Below are positions 1 through 10,600 of a stretch of DNA of 64,000 bases, piece after piece. Below the pieces are notes generated by a model. The model saw only the letters and a list, made by a program, of their open reading frames with translations. It searched no databases and was not told the DNA's origin. Both the position numbers and the translations under genes were made by a program. Each line of letters opens with the position of its first letter. The stretch's first letter is position 1. The stretch spans positions 248,001 to 312,000 of the forward strand of contig CAVPXS010000017.1 of NCBI GenBank assembly GCA_963709775.1, in the 5' to 3' direction. Source of the stretch: Salinimicrobium sp963709775 (GTDB lineage: Bacteria; Bacteroidota; Bacteroidia; Flavobacteriales; Flavobacteriaceae).

Positions 1-1
1 T

Positions 2-454
2 GAAAATTCTGTGATCATTGGTATCCAACCCCGGGGAGTTTTTCTGGCAAATAGAATCTACAAAATCCTTAAAGAAGAATACGGCATTTCTGCCGTAAAA
101 ATGGGACAGCTGGATATTACTTTTTACCGGGATGACTTCAGGCGGAGCGATAAACCGTTGGAGGCCAATAAAACCCATATTGATTTTGTGGTAGAGGATA
201 AGCGGGTGATCTTTATTGATGATGTGCTCTACACAGGGAGGAGCATAAGGGCTGCGCTTACAGCAGTCCAATCTTTTGGAAGGCCCAGTGAAATTGAGCT
301 GCTAACTCTTATCGACCGCAGGTTTAGCAGGCATTTGCCCATTCAGCCCGATTATAATGGAAGACAGGTGGATGCCATAAATGAGGAAAAAGTAAAAGTG
401 AACTGGAAGGAGAACGAAGGAGAAGATGTGGTTTATCTTATAAGTAACGTATAA
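2..454 (+). CDS. pyrR: PyrR bifunctional protein (5' partial)
   Basis: C-terminal part of PyrR, the pyrimidine operon attenuation regulator / uracil phosphoribosyltransferase family. The frame is open from base 2 and the true start lies before the window; the GTG at 11 is an internal valine. The family's PRPP-binding loop is visible as an IDDVLYTGRS segment (about residues 70-80 of the visible part), and an early IGIQPRG segment matches the family's N-terminal region. It is followed 2 nt later by pyrB, the usual pyrR-pyrB pairing. Many Bacteroidota PyrR proteins may act mainly as enzymes; no attenuator can be judged because the leader is outside the window. Confidence 0.93.
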   Translation, partial: ENSVIIGIQPRGVFLANRIYKILKEEYGISAVKMGQLDITFYRDDFRRSDKPLEANKTHIDFVVEDKRVIFIDDVLYTGRSIRAALTAVQSFGRPSEIELLTLIDRRFSRHLPIQPDYNGRQVDAINEEKVKVNWKENEGEDVVYLISNV

Positions 455-456
455 AC

Positions 457-1390
457 ATGAGTGAGTTAAGTGTTGACCATTTACTGGGAATAAAATATCT
501 GAAAAAAGAGGATATCGACCTCATTTTCCAAACTGCCGATCATTTTAAGGAAGTGATCAACAGGCCGATTAAAAAGGTGCCTTCCCTTAGAGATATTACG
601 ATAGCTAATTTATTTTTTGAGAATAGTACCCGTACAAGGCTTTCTTTTGAACTTGCCGAAAAAAGACTGAGTGCCGATGTTGTAAATTTTTCGGCCGCCT
701 CATCTTCAGTAAAAAAAGGAGAAACTCTTATAGATACAGTGAATAACATCCTGTCTATGAAGGTAGATATGGTTGTGATGCGGCACCCCAATCCCGGGGC
801 CGGAATTTTTCTTTCAAAACATGTAGGCGCGAGTATCATAAATGCCGGAGACGGTGCGCATGAGCATCCAACCCAGGCTTTGCTTGATAGTTACTCTATA
901 CGGGAGAAACTGGGGGAAGTTTCAGGAAAAAAAGTGGTCATAGTGGGAGATATTCTGCACAGCAGGGTGGCATTGTCCAATATCCTTGCCTTGAAACTAC
1001 AGGGGGCGCAGGTAAAAGTTTGCGGTCCTTACACCTTACTTCCAAAGCACATAAAGTCATTGGGAGTAGAGGTAGAGCCAAATCTAAGAAAAGCTCTGGA
1101 ATGGTGTGACGTGGCTAATATGTTGCGGGTACAGAATGAACGTATGGAAATAAATTATTTTCCCGAGTACCAGGGAGTATGTACAGCTTTTTGGACTTAA
1201 TAAACAACTACTGGATTCCCTTGATAAAAAGATCGTGATCATGCACCCGGGGCCAATTAACCGGGGAGTTGAGATAACCAGTGACGTAGCCGATTCCGAT
1301 CAGGCGATTATTTTAGATCAGGTACAAAACGGGGTAGCCGTAAGAATGGCAGTGATTTATCTCCTGGCATCAAAAATTAAACAACAATGA
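457..1390 (+). CDS. pyrB: Aspartate carbamoyltransferase catalytic subunit, one +1 frameshift
   Basis: Catalyses carbamoyl phosphate plus aspartate to carbamoyl aspartate, the first committed step of pyrimidine synthesis. The carbamoyl-phosphate loop FENSTRTR (residues 54-61) and the HPTQALLD segment are present. The first frame stops at 1200, but the reading continues one frame over with a VQLFGLN junction and the conserved HPGPINRGVEI segment, ending at 1390. One extra C in the CCC run at 1162-1164 restores a normal protein of about 310 residues, and the total length is one base over a multiple of three. The stop overlaps the next ATG as ATGA. A sequencing insertion is likelier than gene loss in so essential a pathway. 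Confidence 0.9.
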
Positions 1391-1719
1391 TTATAACAGA
1401 AAAAGAAGGATACAGGATCTTTGCAGATGAAAAAAATGATGTTTCTGAATTTGCCTCCTTCCTGGAAAGCATTCATCCCAAGTTCAAAAATGATAATGTG
1501 GTTGTGGATATCCTTAAGTATGGAGAGTTACAACTTAATGAGCTTCTTAACTTTTTAGAGCTGTCCAACCGGCATCGTAAGGGTGGGAAATCTTTTGTTA
1601 TTGCCAATGACACCATCATTATTGAACAGGTGCCCGAAGAGCTTTTAGTGGTTCCCACTTTACAGGAAGCCGAAGATATCATTCAAATGGAAGAGATTGA
1701 GAGAGACCTGGGATTCTAG
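1387..1719 (+). CDS. STAS-like conserved protein of unknown role
   Basis: A 110-residue soluble protein, acidic at its C terminus, with alternating beta/alpha pattern (VVVDILKYGE, then a helix with NFLELSNRHR, then KSFVIAN) that resembles the STAS / anti-sigma-factor-antagonist fold. The assignment is by pattern only. It starts inside the pyrB stop codon (ATGA overlap) and lies 26 nt before rnz, so it is probably co-transcribed with both. No signal peptide or membrane segment. The serine phosphorylation site typical of true anti-anti-sigma factors is not clear, so a regulatory role should not be assumed. Confidence 0.8.
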   Translation: MIITEKEGYRIFADEKNDVSEFASFLESIHPKFKNDNVVVDILKYGELQLNELLNFLELSNRHRKGGKSFVIANDTIIIEQVPEELLVVPTLQEAEDIIQMEEIERDLGF

Positions 1720-1745
1720 GTTCTTTAATTTTAAGATCCCAAGCC

Positions 1746-2657
1746 ATGAAATTGACTGTTTTAGGCTGTTATGCAGCTACTCCAAGAACCTTTACAAATC
1801 CTACCTCCCAGGTACTGGAGATCAATAATGAACTTTTCCTTATTGATTGTGGTGAGGGGACACAGGTAGAATTGCGCCGGCATAAGATCAAATTTGGGAA
1901 GATCAAACACGTTTTTATTTCCCACCTTCATGGCGATCATTTCTACGGTCTGGTTGGGCTTATATCCACCTTCATGTTGTTGAACCGAAAAACCGAGCTT
2001 CACATCTATGGACCTAAAGGAATTAAGGAGATCGTACTTTTGCAGCTTAAACACTCTAATTCCTGGACAGGCTACCCATTATACTTTCATGAACTTACCT
2101 CCACCGAGCCGCAGGTGATCCTTAATACCAGGAAAGTTACGGTAGAAACCATTCCCCTAAAGCACCGTATTTATGCTAACGGATATCTTTTCCGGGAAAA
2201 GCCAAAGCCGCGAAAACTTTTAGTGGAAGAAGCGGAAAAATATGATATCGATGTAGCGTATTACAACGGGATCAAAAAAGGAAAAGATGCTATACTTGAT
2301 GATGGCAGAATAATTCCCAATGCCCAATTAACCGCAGACCCTGAACCACCCGAGAGTTTTGCTTTTTGTAGTGATACTGCCTACAATCCCATATTAGCTG
2401 AGCAGTTAAAAGATATTACCGTTTTATATCACGAGTCAACTTTTTTGGAAGAGCACGCTTATCTTGCTGCTCCCACCGGGCACTCTACAGCCCGCGAAGC
2501 GGCTGCCATTGCACGAGCGGCCAATGTTTCTCATCTTGTTCTGGGGCATTATTCAACCCGGTACGAATCTATTGAAGGTTTTAAAAAAGAAGCTGCTGAG
2601 GTATTTCCTGAGGTACATCTTGCCGATGACGGAAAGGTGCTTTCTTTTTCCAATTAG
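1746..2657 (+). CDS. rnz: Ribonuclease Z
   Basis: Metallo-beta-lactamase fold endonuclease that removes 3' trailers from tRNA precursors. The zinc motif H-x-H-x-D-H is seen at residues 60-65 (SHLHGDH), with later metal ligands in the SDTAYN segment and the LGHYSTRY segment near the C terminus. The length of 303 residues is normal for the short-form family (RNase Z / ElaC). It is last in the pyrB-STAS-rnz run, separated from the next gene by about 170 bp. Confidence 0.95.
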   Translation: MKLTVLGCYAATPRTFTNPTSQVLEINNELFLIDCGEGTQVELRRHKIKFGKIKHVFISHLHGDHFYGLVGLISTFMLLNRKTELHIYGPKGIKEIVLLQLKHSNSWTGYPLYFHELTSTEPQVILNTRKVTVETIPLKHRIYANGYLFREKPKPRKLLVEEAEKYDIDVAYYNGIKKGKDAILDDGRIIPNAQLTADPEPPESFAFCSDTAYNPILAEQLKDITVLYHESTFLEEHAYLAAPTGHSTAREAAAIARAANVSHLVLGHYSTRYESIEGFKKEAAEVFPEVHLADDGKVLSFSN

Positions 2658-2795
2658 CCATTCGTCGATTCATCCTGCTTTTAATCTTTGCGTAAAAATC
2701 TTTAAATTTTTGTAAGGATTAGGCCTTTTTGGGTTAAATTTTATAATTTTTGTGTAGTTCATCGATTTTTTTGTTTGTTAATCGGAATTAATTCT

Positions 2796-2803
2796 TACTT
2801 TTC
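2796..2803 (+). promoter_or_regulatory. Possible -7 box for the CAP-domain gene
   Basis: TACTTTTC differs from the Bacteroidetes TAnnTTTG consensus only in the last base and sits 27 nt before the start codon at 2830, the spacing seen for the better boxes in this window. TTG triplets at 2771 and 2775 flank the expected -33 distance (22 and 18 nt gaps), so neither is ideal. Confidence 0.35.
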
Positions 2804-2829
2804 CTATCCCAAACCTACTGACTACCATT

Positions 2830-3330
2830 ATGAAGAATTTAACCTATTTCGTTTATGTGATGGCCATTTGTGCGTTTTCTCTTACTTCTTGTTCTAAAGA
2901 AAATATTGAGGAAGTTGATTCGGCCAACCTTACCACTAAACTCGCTCCAGTTAATTATTCCTCAATAGAATTAGATGTTCTTGAATTGGTAAATGCATAC
3001 CGCAGTCAACAAGGTCTGCCTGAGCTACTTTATTTAGATGAGAGCTCCGTGGAAGCTGCAGGACATAATGATCACATGATAGAAAACAATGAAGTGTGCC
3101 ATGATTTCTTCGGAAGTCGCTACGAGGCACTTGTAAAATCTGTTAGTGCAAAATCGGTAAGTGAAAATGTAGCTTCGGGTTTTAATACAGCAGAAGCCGC
3201 GGTAAATGCGTGGATTAAAAGTGAGGGGCACCGCAAGAACATGGAAGGTGAGCACACGCATTTTGGAGTTTCAGTCAAAGAAGGGAAGGATGGTAAACTA
3301 TATTTTACTAATATTTTCGTTAAGAAATAA
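2830..3330 (+). CDS. CAP-domain (SCP/PR1-like) lipoprotein
   Basis: A 166-residue exported protein. The N terminus has a hydrophobic stretch followed by a lipobox-like SLTSC with the cysteine near residue 21, so it is probably a lipoprotein. The mature part carries the bacterial CAP/SCP signature: VNAYRSQQGLPEL, then a GHNDHM segment with conserved His, then SENVASG and a WIKSEGHRKNM segment. CAP proteins are secreted; the bacterial roles are mostly unknown. It stands alone with its own terminator just downstream. Length is normal for single-domain family members. Confidence 0.88.
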   Translation: MKNLTYFVYVMAICAFSLTSCSKENIEEVDSANLTTKLAPVNYSSIELDVLELVNAYRSQQGLPELLYLDESSVEAAGHNDHMIENNEVCHDFFGSRYEALVKSVSAKSVSENVASGFNTAEAAVNAWIKSEGHRKNMEGEHTHFGVSVKEGKDGKLYFTNIFVKK

Positions 3331-3381
3331 TTTCACAATAAAGATTTCACTTTTTTCTTGATTATTTAAGGTTAGTTAAAT

Positions 3382-3407
3382 GGGGCTTTTTTGAGCCCCT
3401 TTTTTTT
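3382..3407 (+). terminator. Intrinsic terminator after the CAP gene
   Basis: Hairpin GGGGCT/AGCCCC (3382-3387 with 3394-3399) with a six-base loop, followed by a run of eight T. It lies about 50 nt after the CAP stop codon. Confidence 0.85.
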
Positions 3408-3477
3408 GCCAGGACCTGAAGTGGTTCTCTTATGCTGATCATAACAGATAAGACCTTAAGAATAGAATGATTCGTCG

Positions 3478-3606
3478 CTATACAGAACTTATTTTCGAGA
3501 CAGGAGGTTCTTTAATAACTCCGGCACCAGGAGTCGGGAGAATCTCTTTGTAAGATTCTATAATCGTTTTCCATGGTGCCTTATAGATTACAGTAGCCAT
3601 TGTCAT
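3478..3606 (-). CDS. Possible 42-residue ORF or gene remnant
   Basis: The 427-bp stretch between the CAP and OmpA genes holds two terminators and this short reading frame. Its composition is protein-like (for example KTIIESYKEILPTPGAG). On the minus strand an AGGAGG run stands just before an ATG around 3625 that is one base out of frame; dropping a single T would join that ATG to this ORF and give about 50 residues. It could be a real miniprotein, the C-terminal scar of a decayed gene, or chance. No family recognised. Confidence 0.25.
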   Translation of the reverse strand: MTMATVIYKAPWKTIIESYKEILPTPGAGVIKEPPVSKISSV

Positions 3607-3705
3607 ACCCACTGGAAGTCTAATTCATTTCTACCTCCTTGTAAAGCTTCTGAAAGATTCCGTTCTCATTCAAACCTCATTTAGGAATAGAATTGCATTA
3701 AGCAA

Positions 3706-3731
3706 AAAAGGAGGCCCTGGGGCCTCCTTTT
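3706..3731 (-). terminator. Terminator of the adhesin/OmpA operon
   Basis: Eleven-base-pair stem AAAAGGAGGCC / GGCCTCCTTTT with a CTGG loop, T-rich on both strands. It is placed 27 nt downstream of the OmpA-family stop codon on the minus strand and could act in both directions. Confidence 0.85.
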
Positions 3732-3757
3732 AATGGTTGGTTAGCGGTTAGATTTAT

Positions 3758-5635
3758 TTATTCCATTTTCACCACTTTAAAAATGGATCTTCGGTTCAAC
3801 TGGTGTTGAACTTCATTACAGTTTTTACAATCTATTTCGGGTTGTTCTTCGCCGTAGCCTTTGTAAGTGACAATCCTTTCGGGAGCGATTCCGTGTTCTA
3901 CCAGATAATCAAAGGTCGACTGTGCCCTTCTTTCGGCCAGGCGACGGTTATACTCTATTGAACCTCTAAAATCTGTGTGAGAGCCAATTTCAATAACGAG
4001 TTCGGGGTAATCGTTCTTCATAAGATCGACCAGCTTATCAAGCTCTGCAGCAGCATCGGGACGAATATTGTGCTTGTCAAAATCGAAATAGATCTTGTTG
4101 ATCTCTGCCAAATATTCCACATCCTGCACAGGGGCCAATTCTATATTGTGAACAAGTTCTACCTGGTCATCCATATTAAAACTGTTTACTGTACCCTGCT
4201 TTTCATGGTATTTAATATGTTTGGTTTCAATAGGATAGGTGGCGTCCCTTTTAATGTGCTTTTCATAGTATCCCAGGCTGTCAGTCTCTAAAAAGGCCAT
4301 CTGGTTGTTGTTTTCATCCATTAACCTCACGGTGGCATTTGCAATGGGTTTACCATTTATGGAATCTGTCACAGTACCTTTAAGTAGAAGTGGCGCAAAC
4401 ATCTGCATTTTATAAATATCATCGCTTCCTTTACCACCGCTCCGGTTTGAAGCAATATATCCTTCTGAAAAATCTTCGGAAGAGATAAAAAATGAGAAAT
4501 CATCCAGATTGCTGTTGATTGGTTCCCCAAGGTTAAAAATGTCTTCCTGAGTTTCAAGATCGGTGACAAAAATGTCCATCATTCCGAAGCCTTTATGTCC
4601 GTCAGAAGAGAAATAGAATTTATCATCTTCAGCAACAAAAGGAAAAACCTCGTTACCGGCAGTATTTATTTTTGAACCTAAATTCTCCGGGTTTCCAAAA
4701 ATGCCATTATTTACACTTACTTTATAAATATCAGATCCACCCATGCCGCCCGGTGCTTCCGAAACAAAGTAAAGGGTTTGTTCATCTTTTGAAAGGGCAG
4801 GATGACCAACAGAATAATTATCATTGTTAAACGGCAGTTCTTCAATATTCACCCATTCGCCATCTACCAAAGAAGCCTTATAGATCTTAAGGTGATTAAT
4901 ACCTTCATCATCTTTCTTCCCATCCCGCTTGAGGTAGTTATTACGGGTAAAATACATGGTTTTGCCATCCCTCGAAATCACCAGCGGACCTTCATGACGA
5001 ACTGTGTTCACATCTCCGGGAAGGGTCTCTAAAATGCCATTTTTGGAAGGTAAGCTGTAAACATCAAGAAAAGGTTCCCCGTTCCAGTCATAGATCTTCG
5101 GATTTTTAGCTCCTTTGGCCCTGGCAGAAGTTAAATAAACCGTACCGTTGTTTTCATAAGCGCCAAAATCGCTGAACTGGGAATTGAAATCAACAGATTT
5201 AACCCTGAAGGTTTCCAGCCCGGGATAGAATTTTATCTTCTCTTCGGTAAGCAGGTTTTCTGCAAGGTTTTCATTTTTACCATCTTCCAGGTATTTTTTT
5301 AGCCATTCTCTGGATTCATCATAGCGGCGCACCCCACGCAAAACCTGTGCGTATTTAAAATAATATTCCGGAGAAACATCCGGCTGTTTAACCACTTCAG
5401 CATAGAGGACAACAGCATTTTCGGGATCCCTTAATCGTAGATAACTATCTGCAAGCTTCCTTTGGTTGTGATCTACGTTATAGTCTTTTTCGAGCAGCTC
5501 CTTATAAACATCTATTGCTTTAGTGTAGGCAAAATTCTCATACAACCTGTCGGCCCTTTTTTGCATCCCCGACTGTGCCGAGAGATAAAATGACTGGCAG
5601 ATCAAAAGGAGTAGTAAAAAGTAATTTTTGTTCAT
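3758..5635 (-). CDS. OmpA-family protein with PD40 beta-propeller repeats
   Basis: A 625-residue envelope protein. It has a signal peptide (ends near residue 20, LSAQS), a TPR-like region (about 25-120) and PD40/WD40-like propeller repeats (about 190-400, with TMYFTRNN-, TLYFVSEAPGG- and FYFSSDGH-type blades). A carboxypeptidase-regulatory-like beta sandwich follows (about 418-500), then a C-terminal OmpA peptidoglycan-binding domain (about 515-625; IYFDFDKHNIRPDA, HTDFRGS and RRAQ segments). This architecture is that of the PorE-like/OmpA partners of type IX secretion and gliding clusters. It overlaps the end of porP by 4 nt and is last in the adhesin operon, followed by a strong terminator. 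The frame is intact, in contrast to the two genes before it. Confidence 0.93.
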   Translation of the reverse strand: MNKNYFLLLLLICQSFYLSAQSGMQKRADRLYENFAYTKAIDVYKELLEKDYNVDHNQRKLADSYLRLRDPENAVVLYAEVVKQPDVSPEYYFKYAQVLRGVRRYDESREWLKKYLEDGKNENLAENLLTEEKIKFYPGLETFRVKSVDFNSQFSDFGAYENNGTVYLTSARAKGAKNPKIYDWNGEPFLDVYSLPSKNGILETLPGDVNTVRHEGPLVISRDGKTMYFTRNNYLKRDGKKDDEGINHLKIYKASLVDGEWVNIEELPFNNDNYSVGHPALSKDEQTLYFVSEAPGGMGGSDIYKVSVNNGIFGNPENLGSKINTAGNEVFPFVAEDDKFYFSSDGHKGFGMMDIFVTDLETQEDIFNLGEPINSNLDDFSFFISSEDFSEGYIASNRSGGKGSDDIYKMQMFAPLLLKGTVTDSINGKPIANATVRLMDENNNQMAFLETDSLGYYEKHIKRDATYPIETKHIKYHEKQGTVNSFNMDDQVELVHNIELAPVQDVEYLAEINKIYFDFDKHNIRPDAAAELDKLVDLMKNDYPELVIEIGSHTDFRGSIEYNRRLAERRAQSTFDYLVEHGIAPERIVTYKGYGEEQPEIDCKNCNEVQHQLNRRSIFKVVKME

Positions 5636-6558
5636 AGTCCTGGTAGTTTAATTAAAAGAACCTTGGGGATTTGTATTTCGTATTCCTGTCTTCGGAATTC
5701 ATAGATGAGCAAGATCTCATGTGTACCCGAAGTATATGGCTGCAGGTCTGAAATTGAATATTCATATGCATAACCTACCCTGAAGGAAGGCACTATCTGA
5801 AAATCCACAAAGCCCCCCACAGCATCATCCAGTCGATAATTTGCTCCCAAATAAACCTTCTCGTCAAAAATTAAAGTTCCGGAGATATCAACAGAAAGTG
5901 GTGCTCCACTAGTTGTTTTAAAGAGGGTGTGAGGCCGAAGTTTAAAATCTTCATTAAGATCAAACACATAGCCGGCAGTTAAATAATAATGGACCTGCTC
6001 CAGGGCCAAATATTCACTTTAATTCATTGTTGTCGTTGTTTATCAATTTTGGCGCAGAAAATCCAAGATACCAGTCCTGTGCAGATAAAAATAATCCCGC
6101 ACCAAAATTTGGGGTCCACCGATTAAAGGTATCTCCGTTAAAAAAAGGATCAGACACGTCGTCAGTAAATTCTTCATCAAGATTGTAATAGCTCATTCCT
6201 GCTTTAATACCAAAAGATAAAGTTGTCAGGCGTTAACGTTAATTGTATAGGAGAAATCCCCATAAGCATAAGTGTAATTTTCATACCCTGCTATTATCAT
6301 TAATGACCGAGAGTCCCAAGTCCTATTTTTTCATTCCGAAAGGGGAATGGACAGAAAGCGTTTGGGTTTGGGTGCCCCTTCAAGTCCCGCCCACTGACTC
6401 CTGTGAAGCCCAACTACCGAAATCGCGTCTCGATTTCCCGCATAAGCAGGATTAATGGAAATAGTGTTGTACATATACTGCGTGAACTGGGGCAATTGTT
6501 GCGCATTGGCACACACACTAATAAACAGAAGAAATATTACTGGGTATAATTTTTTCAT
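5632..6558 (-). pseudogene. PorP/SprF-family T9SS membrane protein, frame-disrupted
   Basis: The start at 6558 gives a signal peptide and the conserved family opening (QFTQYMYNTISINPAYAG, then SQWAGLEGAPK). The rest of the family pattern (SVHSPF, RNEKIGLG, LSVIND, YAYGDFSYTI, LSFGIKAGMSYYNLD, YYLTAGYVFDLN, GANYRLDDAVGG, the RVGYAYEYS and GTHEILLIYEF segments) is recognisable, but it is spread over three frames with about six shifts near 6380, 6345, 6325, 6285, 6235 and 6015. The span equals 309 codons, a normal length. PorP/SprF proteins are outer-membrane barrels needed for export or attachment of type-B T9SS cargo, here the upstream adhesin. Either a degraded gene or a badly resolved consensus stretch. 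Confidence 0.8.
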
Positions 6559-6560
6559 GT

Positions 6561-6850
6561 TTATTCAATTATTTTGTTCCTAGAGTAGATATATCCCTGG
6601 ATTGGTTCAAACCACTTTGTTTTATCTCCACAATGTAGAAGTAGGTTCCTGAAGGTAATTGATCTCCTGTTACATGAATGGCTGGAGTATGCCATCCCAT
6701 CCTCCGTATAATTATTTGAGCTGAACACTTCATTTCCCCAGCGGTTAAACACCTGTAGAGTATAAATAAAGCCACAGTCAATACCTATTCCTACTTCAAA
6801 TTTGTCATTATATTGTCCCCGTTTGGAGTTACAGCTTTTGAAATGCTATT
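6561..6850 (-). other. T9SS type-B sorting domain (gliding-motility C-terminal domain), shifted frames
   Basis: The last ~95 codons of the adhesin read SKAVTPNGDN, then VFNRWGNEVFSS, then LPSGTYFYIVEI, then a final IQGYIYSR segment. This is the recognisable pattern of the type-B (CHU_C / gliding-motility-associated) C-terminal domain, which directs type IX secretion with a PorP/SprF partner. The segments fall in different frames, with shifts near 6820, 6700 and 6610, so as written the protein would lose its sorting signal. Confidence 0.85.
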
Positions 6851-7614
6851 TTTCACATCCTGAATTTCACATGGAAGAACGATACCGCAATCTTCAATCT
6901 CCACTGTAATGGCTGTAGTGGAGGCACATGCTCCTTCCACCACATAGGTGAAAGTGTAGAAGCCGGCTGCCATGTCTGGATCTAAGGTGCTTCCTGTAAG
7001 AGCTCCTGTTTGATCTGTATCCATCCAGGTTCCGGTCACGGTACTGTCGCTTATTAGACTATTTAGGTCAAAAGCTCCCGAATCATCACATACAGGACTG
7101 GACGGATTATTCACCGTAACACTTCCCTGAGGTTCTTCTATAGTTACAGTAACTCCTTCAGAAACACATCCATTCTCATTAGTTGAGGTAACGGTGTAAG
7201 TTCCCGGAGCTAATTCTTCGAAAATTCCATCAGCATTGTCATCTGCGAATTCGGTTCCGTCAGCATCCGTCAGGATAAAAGTTACACTATCAACCAGTTC
7301 AAGAACTAAGAATCCTGTGGGATCTTCGCAGGTAGGTTGTAAAAGTTCTTCAATTACGGGAGTGGCTGGAGAATTAGGTTGTGCGTTAATGGTTACTACA
7401 AGTTCTTCAGATAGGAGTCCGGCAGCGTTTCTTGCAACTACTGTGTATGTTCCCGGCGCCAGTTCGGTCCAGGAAGTAGCATTTCCAAATTCTCCACCGT
7501 TAAAGCTATACTCCAACCCTGCTACAGCGGTAATGTTGAAGGATCCGGTTGCTGCATCACAATTTGGCTGCAAGATTGCGGCTACTACAGGAACGTCAGG
7601 AGTTTGAGGCTGCC

Positions 7615-10600
7615 TGTTAATAGTTACATCAAAGCTACAGGTAGCAGTATTTCCGGCAGCATCAGTCACTACAAAAGTGTTGGTAGTGGTTCCCAATGGG
7701 AATTCAGATCCTGAAGCTAATCCTGCAGTTTGTTCAACGGTGAACTCACAATTATCAGAAGCCACAGGAGCATCATAAGTTACGACTGCAGTGGTTCCAT
7801 TCTCTCCTACAGTGTCAGAAATGTCATTTGCACAAGAAATTTCCGGAGCGATATTGTCAACTACAGTTACAGTGAAAGTAGTAGTCACTTCATTTCCTGC
7901 AGCATCGGTTGCAGTGTAAGTCACTTCAGTAACTCCAAGTGGAAATTCACTTCCTGAAGCTAAACCTTCAGTTAAAGTAACTTCCACACCTTCACAATTA
8001 TCAGTTGCAGTTGGTAGTTCGTATTCCACAGTTGCGGAACATGAATCTACATCTACATTCTGAGTGATGTTTGAAACTGAAGTAATTTCAGGAGCTTCGT
8101 TATCGTTTACAGTAACATCAAAGCTACAGGTAGCAGTGTTTCCTGAAGCGTCTTCCACCTGGAAAGTCACAGTGGTAGTTCCCACAGGGAAAGTTTCTCC
8201 TGAAGCCGGACCAGCAATTTGAGTCACAGTCACGTCTCCTGAATTGTCAAAACCTTCCGGAGTTGAAAATTCCACAACCGCACCGCATGTTTCTGCATCA
8301 ACATTTACATTGATAGGAGCAGGGCAGGTGATGGTTGGATCTTCATCATCGGTGATCATTACATCAAAGCTACAGGTAGCAGTATTTCCGGCAGCATCAG
8401 TTACTACAAAAGTGTTTGTAGTAGTTCCCAGTGGGAATTCAGAACCAGAAGCTAATCCGGCAGTTTGTTCAACGGTGAACTCACAATTATCAGAAGCCAC
8501 AGGTGCATCGTAAGTTACCACAGCAGTGGTTCCATTCTCGCCTACAGTCTCAGAAATGTCATTTGTACAAGAGATTTCCGGAGCGATATTGTCAACCACA
8601 GTTACAGTGAAAGTAGTAGTTACATTATTTCCTGCAGCATCAGTTGCAGTGTAAGTCACTGTAGTTTCTCCAAGTGGGAATTCACTTCCTGAAGCTAAAC
8701 CTTCAGTTAAAGTATACTTCCACACCTTCACAATTATCAGTTGCAGTTGGCAGTTCGTATTCCACAGTTGCAGAACATGAATCTACATCCACATTCTGAG
8801 TGATATTTGAACCTGAAGAAATTTCAGGAGCTTCATTGTCATTTACAGTTACATCGAAGCTACAAGTTGCAGTGTTTCCTGAAGCATCTTCCACCTGGAA
8901 AGTCACAGTAGTAGTTCCCACAGGGAAAACTTCTCCTGAAGCCGGACCAGCAATCTGAGTCACAGTCACGTCTCCTGAATTGTCAAAACCTTCCGGAGTT
9001 GTAGAATTCCACAACGGCGCCACAAATTCCTGCATCAACATTTACATTGATAGGAGCAGGGCAGGTAAGGGTTGGATCTTCATCATCAGTGATCGTTACA
9101 TCAAAGCTACAGGTAGCAGTATTTCCGGCAGCATCAGTCACTACAAAAGTATTGGTAGTAGTTCCCAGCGGGAACTCACTTCCTGAAGCTAATCCGGCAG
9201 TTTGTTCAACGGTGAACTCACAATTATCAGAAGCAACAGGAGCATCGTAAGTTACAACTGCAGTGGTTCCATTTTCTCCTACAGTCTCAGAAATGTCATT
9301 TACACAAGAGATTTCCGGAGCGATATTGTCAACCACAGTCACAGTGAAAGTAGTAGTTACATTATTTCCTGCAGCATCGGTTGCAGTGTAAGTCACTTCA
9401 GTAACTCCAAGTGGGAATTCACTTCCTGAAGCTAAACCTTCAGTTAAAGTAACTTCACACCTTCACAATTATCAGTTGCAGTTGGTAGTTCGTATTCCAC
9501 AGTTGCAGAACATGAATCTACATCTACATTCTGAGTGATGTTTGAAACTGAAGTAATTTCAGGAGCTTCATTATCATTTACAGTTACATCGAAGCTGCAA
9601 GTTGCAGTATTTCCGGAAGCATCTTCCACCTGGAAAGTCACAGTTGTAGTTCCCACAGGGAAAACTTCTCCTGAAGCCGGACCAGCGATCTGGGTCACAG
9701 TCACGTCACCTGAATTATCAAAACCTTCCGGAGTTGTAAATTCTACAACGGCGCCACAAATTCCTGCATCAACATTTACATTGATAGGAGCAGGGCACTC
9801 AAGGGTTGGAACTTCATCATCAGTAATAGTTACAGTAAAACTACAGGTAGCAGTATTTCCGGCAGCATCAGTTACTACAAAAGTGTTGGTAGTAGTTCCC
9901 AGCGGGAATTCAGAACCAGAAGCTAATCCGGCAGTTTGTTCAACGGTGAACTCACAATTATCAGAAGCCACAGGAGCATCATAAGTTACAATGGCAGTGG
10001 TTCCATTCTCTCCTACAGTGTCAGAAATGTCATTTACACAAGAGATTTCCGGAGCGATGTTGTCAACCACAGTTACAGTGAAAGTAGTAGTCACTTCATT
10101 TCCTGCAGCATCGGTTGCAGTGTAAGTCACTTCAGTAACTCCAAGTGGGAATTCACTTCCTGAAGCTAAACCTTCAGTTAAAGTAACTTCCACACCTTCA
10201 CAATTATCAGTTGCAGTTGGAAGTTCATATTCCACAGTAGCAGAACATGAATCCACATCTACATTCTGAGTGATATTTGAAACTGAAGTAATTTCCGGAG
10301 CTTCATTGTCATTTACAGTTACATCGAAGCTGCAAGTTGCAGTGTTTCCTGAAGCATCTTCCACCTGGAAAGTCACAGTAGTAGTTCCCACAGGGAAAAT
10401 TTCTCCTGAAGCCGGACCAGCGATCTGAGTCACAGTCACGTCTCCTGAATTGTCAAAACCTTCCGGAGTTGAGAATTCCACAACGGCGCCACAAATTCCT
10501 GCATCAACATTTACATTGATAGGAGCAGGACACTCAAGAGTTGGATCTTCATCATCGGTGATGGTTACATCAAAGCTACAGGTAGCAGTATTTCCTGCAG

